Below are positions 37,707-48,577 of a stretch of DNA of 64,000 nucleotides, one piece after another; within the stretch, counting starts at the first letter, position 1; each line of letters opens with the position of its first letter. A model generated the notes under the pieces. That model saw only the letters and a program-made list of their open reading frames with translations, ran no database searches and was not told the origin of the DNA. Source of the DNA: Metallyticus violacea (taxonomy: Eukaryota; Arthropoda; Insecta; Mantodea; Metallyticidae); the NCBI GenBank assembly GCA_030762175.1, contig CM060842.1, positions 50,094,501 through 50,158,500 of the forward strand, read 5' to 3'. The position numbers and the translations under genes are program-made.

Positions 37707-37966
37707 ATTTCGACATTTGCGTCCCACACAATTCACGGCGTCAAATGGCCCAAAAACTTTGCTCAGAGACCTCTTCTTTCTGGTTTGAAGTTCTTTTACG
37801 TACCGTAAATCTGCAACACGGGATCAATGGCTTTACTACCCTTCTGAAGAAAGCTATACTTAGAATCTTTACGCCCTAAAAATTCCATTGAGGGTGACGG
37901 GGTTTTTAACCCGCCACCTTGGGTCTACAAGGCAAGTGTGGGTACCACTAGACCACCAGGACCAGG
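37707..37966 (-). mobile_element. SINE-A, copy A6
   Basis: Minus-strand family A copy: ACGGCGTCAAATGGCC (diverged from CGTGAAACGGCC), AGACCTCTTCTTTCTGG, TACTTAGAATCTTTACG, and the head ending CCACCAGGACC near 37964. Moderately diverged. The A-tail is replaced by a trinucleotide microsatellite. Confidence 0.88.
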
Positions 37967-38074
37967 TTAAGACAAAAATGGATTTTTTTTTTTCCTTTGC
38001 GTTAAACAGCCAAACAAGACTAATTGCTCATAGGACGGTATAAAAATTTTTCGTCCTAACATATCACATTATTC

Positions 38075-38450
38075 ATATTTTCCAACAAATCCTTATTCAG
38101 CGATGTTCCAATGCCATTATCACGTCTCTAAAGTGGTTTTCTGGAAGGTCTGCAAAATATTTCCCCACACCTGCAATAGCCTCTTGATTTGATGAAAAAC
38201 GACGATCAACGAGGAAGATTTTGAACTAGAAATAGATGGAAGTCGGAGGTAGCCAAATCTGGTAGTAAGGTGGATGACAGCAGTTCATATTTCAGATATC
38301 TCAATAGTGCCGTCGCTAAAACACTTTCACTTTTTCTCAAACCGTGTCTTTTACCACAAATGTGGTGCAATTCGCCGCATAAGGCTTCACCCTTCTGAGA
38401 ATAATCAATAAGCAAATTTCTTTAGCATCTAAAAAGACTGATGTTTTCTT
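38075..38450 (-). pseudogene. Mariner transposase C-terminal relic
   Basis: Minus-strand frames give LLIDYSQKGEAL near 38410, then LRYLKYELLSSTLLPDLATS with DFHLF near 38270-38240 (the region of the third catalytic Asp; the family has SPDLAPSD). After a frame slip comes FSSNQEAIAGVGKYFADLPE and a C-terminal ALEHR (38190-38090). The order and wording fit the last 130 residues of a mariner transposase. The first and second Asp regions are missing or unrecognisable. Confidence 0.8.
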
Positions 38451-39218
38451 TTCTGCAGATAGAACAACCTTATCCTCTCAGCTTCTGTGTACATTTGAGT
38501 GTTTCGATTTGATGTGTGATCAATTTCTTCCACAGTTATAAATCAGTTATGACGGTGTTAAAACTTTTGCGATATTTTCATATGATAGCGTTTTTATCTG
38601 CAATTAGCAAATGGTTTTTCATATGCAATTTTTTATGTAAAAACATAATATTTAAAATGCTATGGCATCAGCAAAATCACGATCATTCAATATCATATCA
38701 TATATTTGTTCAATAAATGATGATACACTTTTTGAATGTCCATTTGAGTAATCTTCAGTAATGGTATGACTTTGTTTAAATGCAGCAGCTTCTTTTAATC
38801 GTTGAAAATGAAGGAAGCGAATCTCATAAATTTGGTATGACTTTCCTTTACATTAAACCATCTTTACAAATAATTTTATCACTGCATGATTCGCTTCATG
38901 AAATCATCCCATTAAGAAAAATGCGTAAAATATTTGACAGTAACTTGATATTTCAAATCAATGCTTAAGAGAGATGTGCCAACTTAAAAAAATTAATATA
39001 ATTATAGTCAGTTGCATGGCTATCTATCCTAGAGGCCAAGAACTTTTTATATCACTACCAGTGTATATAATCCCATAGAATAGTTTATCGCTGATGTATG
39101 AGTCGATCGTCCTATTCAGTTCCTTTTATTAAAATGTTTCAAAAGAAAAAACAATTGAGCAGCATGAAGCTCAAAATTTCGTCAACTATATTTTTCTTCG
39201 ATATTCAGAGCAGAAGTT
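38451..39218. other. Unassigned AT-rich DNA
   Basis: No recognised feature. Confidence 0.35.
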
Positions 39219-39270
39219 CGTTTTTCCTTTATAATCAATATATACGTTTTTCCTTTATAATCAATATATA
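39219..39270. repeat. 26-bp tandem duplication
   Basis: CGTTTTTCCTTTATAATCAA plus TATATA, repeated exactly twice (39219-39244 and 39245-39270), just outside the hairpin region. Confidence 0.9.
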
Positions 39271-39290
39271 TAATATAAAACAAAAATAAA

Positions 39291-39444
39291 CACTATTAAC
39301 AATGTAACTAAATTAACAATAATTAGAAAATCAGAAATGGTTAAAACACTAAGAAAAAAGTCACTATTAATAATGTAACTAAATTAACAATAATTAGAAG
39401 AGTAGAAAAGGATAAAACACTAAGAAAAAGTCACACAGCTGTCA

Positions 39445-39488
<44 letters not shown>

Positions 39489-39579
39489 TGAAACATAAAA
39501 ATAAAGAAACACTATTAACAATGTAACAAATTAACACTAAAAATAAAAGTAGATAAAGATAAAACACAGAGAAAGAGTC
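39291..39579. repeat. Three ~70-bp direct repeats leading into the hairpin
   Basis: Units beginning CACTATTAACAATGTAAC at 39291, 39362 (ATTAATAATG variant) and 39510. The first two are adjacent and the third follows a (TA)n run. The third unit overlaps the left arm of the hairpin. Each unit ends with AAAACAC(T/A)..AGAAA..GT. Confidence 0.87.
39448..39482. repeat. (TA)n microsatellite, left of hairpin
   Basis: About 17 TA units, paired with another TA run just outside the right arm (39740-39759). Confidence 0.93.
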
Positions 39580-39740
39580 ACACTTGAAATTGCTATATTT
39601 CGAACTACTGCGAGTTCTTCAAGTGACTTGTCTAGCTTCTTGCCATTGAAGAACTCGCAGTAGTTCGAAATATAGCAATTTCCAGTGTGACTCTTTCTCT
39701 GTGTTTTATCTTTATCTATTTTTATTTTTAGTGTTAATTT
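39528..39740. repeat. Near-perfect long hairpin (95-bp arms, 23-nt loop)
   Basis: The left arm 39528-39622 and right arm 39646-39740 are reverse complements with two mismatches seen by eye (near 39550 and 39585). The loop is 39623-39645. Both strands would fold into a 95-bp duplex. The GC-richer apex (GAACTACTGCGAGTTCTTC) contrasts with AT-rich bases at the stem foot. No coding potential. It could be a fold-back element, a tail-to-tail duplication, or a hairpin-RNA source. Confidence 0.95.
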
Positions 39741-39759
39741 ATATATATATATATATATA

Positions 39760-40434
39760 GTTGAGGCATTTTTGTTTAAAAAAAACCAATGGTCAGAAAT
39801 CACTACTGAACTGACGTGATGACTTTAGTATGAGAACAGAACATTTCAAATAAATGCCTAGGTATAGGCTAACGGTAGGCTGGTAAATGTGAAAATTTCT
39901 TCTTTCGAGTCCGTTCTTGCAATCTTAAATATAGGGTTAGTAAAAAGGAATATATTCAGTTACATCTAAAGACCTTTCTTTCCTGATTGAAACGTTTGTA
40001 GCTTTAAACAATGTGATATTCCTTATGCACGGGTTTAGAAGAAAATTTCGCTCTGGCAAGTTGAACACAGAACATCTGCACATTTTAAATAATAACGGTT
40101 CTTGGAAGTTGGGATACCTACCACACGTGCGCCCACACACCGCACCTTCAACTGTTTCTGCGGTGGTGGCCGGAACGGCGAAATTTATTACCGCGTTTTC
40201 CACTTGATAGCTGCGCACACACACACTCACATGTGTACATACGCTCTCAAACTATGAGCGTACTAATAGCAATATAGTGAAGTGGGGAAGTGCAAGGTTC
40301 ATCTAATCTCTCTTAATTCCTACAGCGTTAACGCAATGAAGTCCTTACGCAGTTCAGGTTGATGAAGATGAAAATGTGCCTAGACACTTGCCATTGCTTC
40401 ATGTATGGGATTTCTGCTCAAACTCCCGAGAACT
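39760..40434. other. Unassigned DNA
   Basis: No recognised element. A GC-richer patch at 40110-40240 ends in a short CA run; no gene supported. Confidence 0.35.
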
Positions 40435-40578
40435 GTGTAAAAACTTTAACGTCTTGCCAACTGCTCAAATCTTAGTTTTTTTTTTAAACATATTTTATAG
40501 ACTGAGTAAAAACTTTAACGTACTTGTCATTTGCTCAAATCTTAAGCGTTTCTTTTTAAACATCTTTTATAGACTGAA
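40435..40578. repeat. Two-copy tandem repeat (~70 bp)
   Basis: AAAAACTTTAACGT..TTGCCA.CTGCTCAAATCTTA followed by AAACAT.TTTTATAGACTGA appears twice in direct succession (from 40439 and from 40508). Confidence 0.87.
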
Positions 40579-41586
40579 ACAGAGTTATGGAAGAGATTAG
40601 AGGATAATGATTGCAATAGATGCAGCATATTCCCTTGCTGGGGTTCTGCTATTTCTCCCTTGTTAGCAGATACCAATAATAAAATAAATATATTGATATT
40701 GTAGAATAATGAAAACCTCCGTTCAAAAATCTCACTCGGCAACCCTGGCACGATAATTTTCACAATCCTGAAGCTGACATGTTTCTAAATTCTAACCGTC
40801 CGTTTTACTCTAAACATACCGAGTAGGGAAGAAACAGCAGTAAAGAGAAGGCTATCTAGGCCACTGTTGCTAATTCCCTAGCGGCAATAACTTTCTTTTC
40901 ACGACTCCACAAAAAAGCACTAGCCATTTCTACGCCAAGCTCTTGCTACAGGAACAAAATAGTCGTTTAAGTAAATTTTGCAAAAATTGGTGAATGGGAT
41001 GCTTTCGAAGTGAGTACGGAAAAGACACTTTCGTAGTAATTACGTTGAATATTTTGTTTCAGTTGTGTGAAACTTGTTTATTTTGATTGAATATTGCAAT
41101 GTATGCTGGAAATGTAAATATATTATAGGGCCTATAATTCGGCCATCTGAAAGAGGAAAGCACAGCAACCTAACAGTTGTAAGGCAGCTGTTTCATCCGA
41201 ATGTATTAGGTTTGTTATAATGTATTCGCATGTTGGTACTAAAAGTGGAGTCCGGAAAATAACAACATTTATCCTACTGTTTTCAAGAAGTAAGTGTAAT
41301 TCGAGATAGCACGAAACATTTGCATGTTATAATGAAATTCATACACTACTTTTTATACCGTAATTACAAAAAATGTTGATGAAATTAATATTAATGTCAC
41401 TTATTAATGAATTATTCTGCAGTTAAGATCGGTGGAGTTTATTTAGTTCTTGTCTATTCTTATTGTCAGCGAAGATGGATTTACCCATGCTGAAATGCCT
41501 GAATTGTCACAAACACCAAAAAAAGTTTATATAATTATCAGGAGAAATACAACAGATTTATTAACTGGGTGAGCAGTTGTTGTTGA
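40579..41586. other. Unassigned DNA
   Basis: About 1 kb without a recognised feature. The phrase GGCAACCCTGGCAC near 40737 echoes dispersed repeat R, but the match is too short to call a copy. Confidence 0.35.
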
Positions 41587-41855
41587 TTGGTTTATTTACG
41601 ACGCTCTTTAACATCACACACCAGCGTCCCATTCAATTCAGAGCGTGAAACGGCCGACAAATTTTGCTCAGAGGCCTCTTCTTTCAGACTTGAGGTTCTT
41701 TTATATGTCGTAAATGTACGACGCGGGACCCATGGCTTTACTTCTCTTCCGAAGTAAGCCATACTTAGGAAAAGAAATCCATCTTGGCCGGGATTGAACT
41801 CATGATCTTGGGTCTACGAGGCAAGTATAGGTACCACTAGACCACCAAGACCAAC
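41587..41855 (-). mobile_element. SINE-A, copy A7
   Basis: Minus-strand family A copy: GGTTTATTTACGACGCTC, GCGTGAAACGGCCGACAAAT, GAGGCCTCTTCTTTCAG, and the head near 41850 (GACCACCAAGACC). A small deletion lies near 41770, after CATACTTAGGA. No target duplication was seen. Confidence 0.9.
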
Positions 41856-42485
41856 AAGGATGTACAGTAAAAATATTAACTTTTGTGTTAGTATATATTT
41901 CAAAACAAATTACAATCATTAATTCTATTAATTCATTTGTTAGCTAATATTAACTTAATCTTTATTATTAATTCTGTAATTATGGTTTTGCAATAAATAT
42001 GAATGACTGATTCTGTTTTCAACAATACAAAAATTGTTTCTCTAATATTACTGTAATATAATATTCATTTGATGACAGCATTTTAGCAATGAATACAGTT
42101 TTAGAATGCAATTGTTACAGTTGTAACTTCATGCAACTTAGTGTGACAATGTAGTATTTTATTAATAACGACGTTGACCAATTATAAAAACTGTTTATAG
42201 ATAAATAAGTAATCACCTAAGCACTGCTACTTAATTTATCCACAAGAAGAGAAAATGAGATGTTCAAAGTAAATTATTTATTTAGCAAAATATGTAACTT
42301 CAATAACAAATGCAGCACAAGATGGCCTTATTCCATTCTTGCGCAAGAAAAGACTTTAACTCTAGGCTTTACTATTCTAACTTACTTACGAAAAGTAAAT
42401 ACTTCAGTTCGTGCTTAACACAGCTACTCTTCGATATAAAAAACTTATACACAATCGCTGCCTTTTATATGTTTTAAATGTCTCG
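41856..42485. other. Unassigned AT-rich DNA
   Basis: No recognised feature. Confidence 0.35.
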
Positions 42486-42735
42486 TTGACTCAACGTCGT
42501 GGGTTCAAATCAGGCCAAGGTAAATGGATTTTTAGGGCGTAAAAATCATAAATAATCTACCTCAAAAAAGAAAGTAAATTCGTGAATCCCATGTTGTAGA
42601 TTTACGGCACGTAAAAGAATATAAAGCCTGAAATAAGTATCCTCTGGGGGAAAAAAAAATATCGGGCGTTTTACGCCCTGAATTGAATGGAACGCTAATG
42701 ACTAGGGATGTTAAGAGCAGCCTAAATAAACGCCT
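42486..42735 (+). mobile_element. SINE-A, copy A8, 5' truncated and diverged
   Basis: Starts in the head near GACTCAACGTCGTGGGTTC and continues through a degraded body (GTAAAAATCATAAATAATC, TTTACGGCACGTAAAAGAAT, CCCTGAATTGAATGGAACGC) to TAAATAAACG. It is among the most diverged family A copies in the window. Confidence 0.82.
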
Positions 42736-42869
42736 TCTGTAATAACATCGGGTGCTAATAAATCTTTAGAAAAAACATTAAAAATTAATCTAAATATTCT
42801 TTAACGAGATCATTGTTCTTTAACACATCCAATATATCATTCATTCATAGCTAATGTGGCTTTCTTCAT

Positions 42870-43045
42870 GTTTGAGGTGATTTTAGAGATTACAGAGTAA
42901 GTGGTAGTTCAAAGGAGCCAAATCAGGTGAATAAGGAAAGTGTTTAGGAATATCAAAGTGAAGATCTGCCAGTTTCTGTTGCATAATGACTGTCCTGTGT
43001 GTACAGACATTGCCTCGTTGAGAGACAAGATTAGATTGCCTTTAC
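42870..43045 (-). pseudogene. Mariner transposase fragment (third-Asp region)
   Basis: Minus-strand reading gives VCTHRTVIMQQKLADLHFDI then PKHFPYSPDLAPLNYH. The SPDLAP block marks the third catalytic position; the family Asp after it is Asn here. VCTHRT stands where HDNA.VHT normally lies, so the second Asp is lost. About 45 residues survive. Confidence 0.72.
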
Positions 43046-43586
43046 GTTTAGTGAATACTGTTGCTTTAATTTGTCAGAATGCTTAGCTTAGTACTGTGCT
43101 GTAATTGTTGCTTACAATTCCAGATAGTGTACAAGTAAAATTCTATTTTATCTCAGGAAGAAGGCGCCAACGAATTGCTTGATATCTATGCCCAGAACTT
43201 CTCTGGACGATGAAAGTTACTGTGTCCCCATTCTTTGAGTTGTTCTTTGGTTTCTGAATCATTTGAGGAGGACAGTTCAATAAAGATTGATCATATATTT
43301 TTATAAGCATAGTTTCTCGCGTAAAAATGTACTTTACAATATTTTGCTAACTCAATGTGTAATGTACAGGCACTAGTTTCATTGTTGTTATTTCCGGTTC
43401 CCGCCTGTGAGAAGTGTGCCGGCTGAGACATGTTCAGTTTTGCCTACAACAAACTGAACAACATACTGGTATGAAATTCTGCTTTCGTCTCACCAAACAT
43501 TCAGCTGAGAGTTTGGAGAGTTTGTTCTTCTCTAGAGCACAGCTCGAATATGCTTTAAAACATTTAAAACACTGGAGGAAATCAAT

Positions 43587-44325
43587 TTGAAAGAAAGGTG
43601 GACCCGCGTCTCGAATTTCTGCTCTAATAAAAGAAAACATAAATACCGCTGCTGTCATTGTGAGAGAGGATCATCGAAAACATTAACAATGCTTGCAGAA
43701 ATTCTGAAAATTTCACTGGGTGCCACACTCATGTTAGTAACTGAAAAATTGCATATGAGACCTGTTTATGCGCGGCGGTTATCTCCCAAACAAATAGACG
43801 TAGATGATATTACAGGAAGTAATCACTGTCAATGAAACTTGGCTACATCATTTCGATCCTGAGAGGAAACAGCAAAGCTCTGTGTGGAAATATCCATCAT
43901 ACCAATACACACACACAAATAAGGCGTACCTGCACACACAACTGTAACTGAGCAACACTACAGAACTGTTCTGAAAACTCTGCAAGGCCATATCACACTT
44001 GCAAAAGGCAACATTTCCGTGTAAAAAGCTGTATATTGCACCGCGATGACGCACGGCCGCACATCTCAGATTTTGTTGCTAAAGTGTCTATTCACTCTCC
44101 ATATAGTTCAGATTTAGCCCCGAATGTTATTTTTCTTCTTCTTATTTTTTTTTCTACAAATGAATAAACACCTTAGCACCAGGCATTTTTCTTCATCAGA
44201 AGGAATGATGAAGGCTGCTGAGGCGATTTTCAAGGACGTGTCAAAAATGACTTCCAGTGTATCTTAGAAAACTGGGACAGGTGCATTGCATTCAACGGGG
44301 ATTACTTTTATTAGAGGTATATTGT
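43587..44325 (+). pseudogene. Mariner transposase relic
   Basis: Plus-strand pieces in order: the helix-turn-helix tail TLTMLAEILKISLGA and MRPVYARRLSPKQ (43680-43795); the first-Asp region VNETWLHHFDPERKQQS (43830-43880, with Asn-Glu where the family has Asp-Glu); HRDDARPHISD (44040-44070, second Asp); SPYSSDLAPN (44095-44125); and the C-terminal NWDRCIAFNGDYF (44270-44311). Frames shift repeatedly. Typical of an old mariner copy. Confidence 0.82.
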
Positions 44326-44329
44326 CAAA

Positions 44330-44720
44330 AAAATTTTTTATTAGGAGTCTTTGTATATATATCCAAGTTTCATCCAGAATTACCAGATGATCCATAAATC
44401 TAATGGAATTCGGCCCAATCAATCTTGAAGCAAATAGTCCATCACGTTTCCGGTCAGCATTTGAGGACCACTTTTGCTCAGAGTTTTCTAATGTCTAAAA
44501 TTTCTTGAATATTATAATCTACTCAAATATGTTCTGGATCTTTTGGCGTATGTTTTTTATCATCCAGGACCATGAAGTTAATAGTATCCAAATTTCCTGC
44601 TATTGTCACTTGGGTTTGTCTCCCTGACCGTTCGTGTCCTACTGTGCTGAATGCAACAATCCAGTTCTTGACCGTGACATAAAAAGGATATTTATTCGCA
44701 AGTAGTCGATATATAACCAT
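44330..44720 (-). pseudogene. Mariner transposase N-terminal relic
   Basis: Minus-strand frame 44720-44523 holds TVKNWIVAFSTVGHERSGRQ, then MVLDDKKHT, typical of the second HTH region. Below 44520 the frame is broken, but MRKLSAK-like IRKL.AKVV, KRDGLFAS, and DETWIYIQ (first catalytic Asp, near 44370) follow. It abuts the previous relic in opposite orientation. Confidence 0.72.
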
Positions 44721-44778
44721 AAATGTTCAGCGTACTACTAAAAGAAAGTACTTCACATTGGCTGCTTCCAGTTTAATC

Positions 44779-45015
44779 TTACACCTTTGCTTTCATTGTT
44801 CCACGGATCAAAACGAGGTTTGTTTTTCTATTTGCCATTATCATGATGGTACTCCCTTTCATATGCCTCAGTTTTTCTGCGTTACATTCGTATTCTGTTG
44901 GAATCTGGGTGCAGAACGAAGCGTGATTCGGCTGTGAAGAGAACATGGCTCCATTATTCGTGTTGCCAATTGAAATGCTCCCGAAACCACGTAGTATGAG
45001 GTGTTCGATTTCCAC
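44779..45015 (-). pseudogene. Tc1-like transposase fragment
   Basis: In one minus-strand frame: REHFNWQHE, stop, WSHVLFTAESRFVLHPDSNRIRM, then R.RKTEAYER. The W..VLF..ESRF.L.PDS.R.RV.R block is the first-Asp region of Tc1-family transposases, here with Ala in place of the catalytic Asp (TAES for DES). It is flanked by mariner debris. Confidence 0.7.
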
Positions 45016-46919
45016 GGCAAATCGCTGGACTAAAAATTAATTACTCCTCTTTCGTGTTGTATATCTCTAAGATTAACTTGTTTCTCTCAGGGCCTTTAGG
45101 CATAAAAATATGTCTTTTACCGCAGTTTTAATCCTTGGTTTACCTGAGTGTTATTCTTCTAAACTGTCACATTCTTCATATTTCCCTCACATTCTAGACA
45201 TAAAGCACCTTCCAGTATTCAGAGCTCTAGAGGCACCAGCTGATGTTCCACCATTTCTTATTATTCCATTGACCATAAAGATTTCATCTCGACATGAGTT
45301 CTTTGAGTTTTTTCGTTTATTTGAAACTTCTCTTAGCTTTTCTCTCAAAATTTTGACAGAGAAAAGTTGTGGCTCTTTTATTAAAAAGTAAATATTTTAC
45401 TCATTCACAATATAACAATTACTTAAATAAATAAATAAAATAAATGATAATAATTTACTGCTATGATAGCTAGTAGGTAGGAAATTAACAATACGCGCAT
45501 ATTTAGTCGCTGTTTATCTTCTGTTTAGATATACCAAGACTTTTATTTCAAATGTGTATTATTAGTAAGCTGGGGGGATAAAGAGATAGTTTATTACCGC
45601 TTTCTAAACTTTTCTAGAAAAGAATTCACCTACATTTTACAAAACAGCACTTTAATTCCTCAAGTTCACAAGTTTAGGGCGGTTTGGGCATATTCTTGAG
45701 GAAATAGGCCATCTCCACTTTGTTACCTTAAGGGAATTTACATTAATTACGTATTTTTAGAAACCGAATGCACTTGGTATAAGATACAACCAAGAAATAT
45801 TATATTAGAATGAAATTCAATTGAAATAACCTTCTAAAAAATTTAAATGATAACGCTTTTGGTTCATTCCACCTTTCTTAATGTCTTATTATTTCATCTA
45901 GTAGTTAAGTATTATATTATTAAGTTTATAGTTTTTATAAGTTTGGGTACATCGATTTAAACTAGTTTTTACTATTTAATGTCTGTTTGATCAATTTACT
46001 TATAGTCAGCTTGTTTCAACGATTTCGGTCCTCTTTCGATGAGAGTTCTGTCGACAGACAGTCGCCTAATAGATCCACTCACACAAACATTCCCGTTGAT
46101 GACGCACTATCCGAAATTGAGAGTTTAAATCACGTCATTCTGCATAGCGTCATAAATGTGTATAGCACTGCTTTAATTAAAAGGTTTTGCATGTTAGTTA
46201 TTGATTGTAGAGAGTTAATTGCGTCTCAATATTTGCTATCAGCCTTTCCATCTTCCTGATATTTTTCGTCCTTTATTAGGATAACTTTATGAAAATTAGA
46301 AAATTGTTAGGAGAAATTAGGAAATACAACAGTATTAAGAATAAACCATGTAATGTAATTAACCAAAAGGATCGTATAAACTGAACATCGTAATAATGAA
46401 AACCTGCGCGATTTTTTTTCTTACGGGGTTGTACAGCAATCGGTACGAAAATCAGTAACATTTAATGTGAGTGATTTCGGAATCAATACATTATCATTAA
46501 ATATATTATTAATAGTAGTACTAGAGACCATTTTAAAGTTATTTTCTGTAGAAGTTACTGAATTGGCGCATACACACAATTTTGACCTTCTGGTTCCAAA
46601 AATGAAAACCAAAATATACTTACATAACGCCACATTTTTCCTCTATAGGGTGTTCAATAAGCGGAACATAATATTTTTATTCAAATTATTAATTGAAACG
46701 AATGCACTATAGTAAGTTCGAATCAAATTAAAGTGTGTATGGATGCTATTGGATTGTTAAGGGCTGAGGAGGACATTTCCTTGACCAAAGGAAAATGAAA
46801 TTTCCTCCCACAACCTTTATAGCGATCTCCAATTAAAGAAGGATTAGAATATTAGAAATAGGCTTTTCATTGAATTCGAATGATAATTTTACGAAGCGAG
46901 TTGTTACTACAATGATGGG
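45016..46919. other. Unassigned AT-rich DNA
   Basis: About 1.9 kb; no gene recognised. A TATAGGGTGTTCAATAAG string at 46645 resembles a DDE-transposon end, but no partner was found. Confidence 0.35.
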
Positions 46920-47355
46920 CCGAGAGCTTGTCGCTTGTTCCTAAGTTCCCAGTAGAGGTGACCTTCAGAAGGACGGAGTGAAATGAGGGAGATACCGAGC
47001 GACCAGGGTGGCCCCTTACATTGTTTCCAGATAAAACATCCCGACATCAACGCAGCCATCCTTCACGTTAAGGAGTTCAAGTCCCATAGAAGGGCCGCTT
47101 GCATACCAGAGGCCGGAGCAGAAACCTTCCAAAGCGCAAGCCGCCGTCACACCGCATCAGCCCAACTCGCCCTGCCATTTCGACTCTGTAAAAGAATCAA
47201 TGGAATGAAATTCTTGGGGGGAAAAGTCCATCTCAACATTCACCTAAGCGACCAAGGGAAGTTAAGAAATAACCCAAGGTCAGGATGGACGACCTTAAAG
47301 GATTTGAACCCGGCGCCCGCCGAGTGCGAATCTTATGCATTACCGCCTGAACCAG
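46920..47355 (-). mobile_element. SINE-B, copy B3
   Basis: Minus-strand family B copy. The head near 47350-47290 reads (minus) CTGGTTCAGGCGGTAATGC with CCGGGTTCAAATCC. The body has GGTGTGACGGCGGCTTGCGC and TTTATCTGGAAACAATG, with GGTATCTCCCTC near 46990. The 129-codon plus-strand open frame across it is incidental. Confidence 0.83.
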
Positions 47356-48577
47356 CTCTCTCTCTCTATTAATAGCAGTTTCACTGTGTTTTATGATACA
47401 TTTAGCATTAGAAATTCCCTATATTGGCAAAAGTTTTGTGCATTTTTAATTGAAAATAAAGAACTTTTTTGTACGTGTTACTGCTTTCCCTCAGAAGAAA
47501 CCAACAATAGTCTCCCATCATGGTGGGACCCCCATTTACCATGATAACGTTGCTCCATCATTCTCCATGTTATCACTCACCGATCCGAAATTATGAGGGG
47601 AAAATTCAAATGAGAATGTCTTGAAGTTCATTCTGCAACCCTATGTTTTAAACTACTATAATAAATTTATCACGTGATCTTGAAAGTTTCTCATTTCTTG
47701 TTCCCTAGAAAACCACGAGCAAAAACATTTAAAGACTTTCTTTTCATCAAACTCACAAATTCTGGATCATTTAGAAGTTTTCAAATTTGAGGGCTACAGA
47801 TACGCCTTCTTTGATTATTGGTTTTGAAAGTTTAGGGAACACTTCACAAATAACTGAAGCCTTCACTTTCGTTATCCATTCCTTTAATGAAAGTCTTCAC
47901 CAATCCCTTTTTATGTGCAGAGGAGGTAGCATTATATTTGTATAGTCTACTAAAAGAATATGCTACTCCAGTTTAAACTGACACCTTTCAGTCCAGTTCT
48001 TTACTTCAATGTCACAGGAAGCACAACATTTCATAAAACCAATTTGTAATCCCAGAATCAATGCCATAGTTTCCATTTTAATTTCATGTTATTTTCAGTT
48101 GTAATTATGATAATATAGTATTAATGCAATACTTTCAAATGTTTCAGCATTCCAATAAAATAAAACTACAATTTAAAGTTGTTTTTTTTCTTTGAGACTC
48201 GTTTTGGAAGAATCTGCTAATAAATAATATTTTTCAAATTCATGTTGAAACCCTAATGAGTTCATCAACACTCCCACATATCACATGCCATTCTTCATTT
48301 CAAAATGTCGATAAAACTTACTTTAGTTCCAGAAATTCCATTGCTTTAATTTCGAAGCTAACAAAGAGTTGTGTAAATTTTTTTGATAAATAAAAATCCC
48401 ACACTAAGTTGTTGTGGTCATCTCGTTCAATAAAATGAGATTTTCTACTATCAGGAATGAAACCAGTGTCGATAAATGCTGAATTAGCAATGATATCTGT
48501 AAATATTTTTCCTTGTCCAGCTCTTCAATGGACGATGGTGGTTGGTGGGGTTGGAATTGTCAGACCGTTATCATGTA
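47356..48577. other. Unassigned AT-rich DNA
   Basis: No recognised feature in about 1.2 kb. Confidence 0.35.

Noticed and set aside
39291..39579. CRISPR-like array (three spaced direct repeats)
   Set aside because: Units are about 70 bp, two are directly adjacent, there are no unique spacers of even length and no cas genes; the DNA is eukaryotic.
43434..43658. 74-codon minus-strand open frame as a gene
   Set aside because: It overlaps the start of the plus-strand mariner relic and has no domain of its own.
46640..46680. Lone transposon end (TATAGGGTGTTCAATAAG)
   Set aside because: No inverted partner or transposase text found nearby.
46983..47372. 129-codon open frame as a gene
   Set aside because: It lies wholly inside SINE copy B3 read on the opposite strand; no conserved protein signal.
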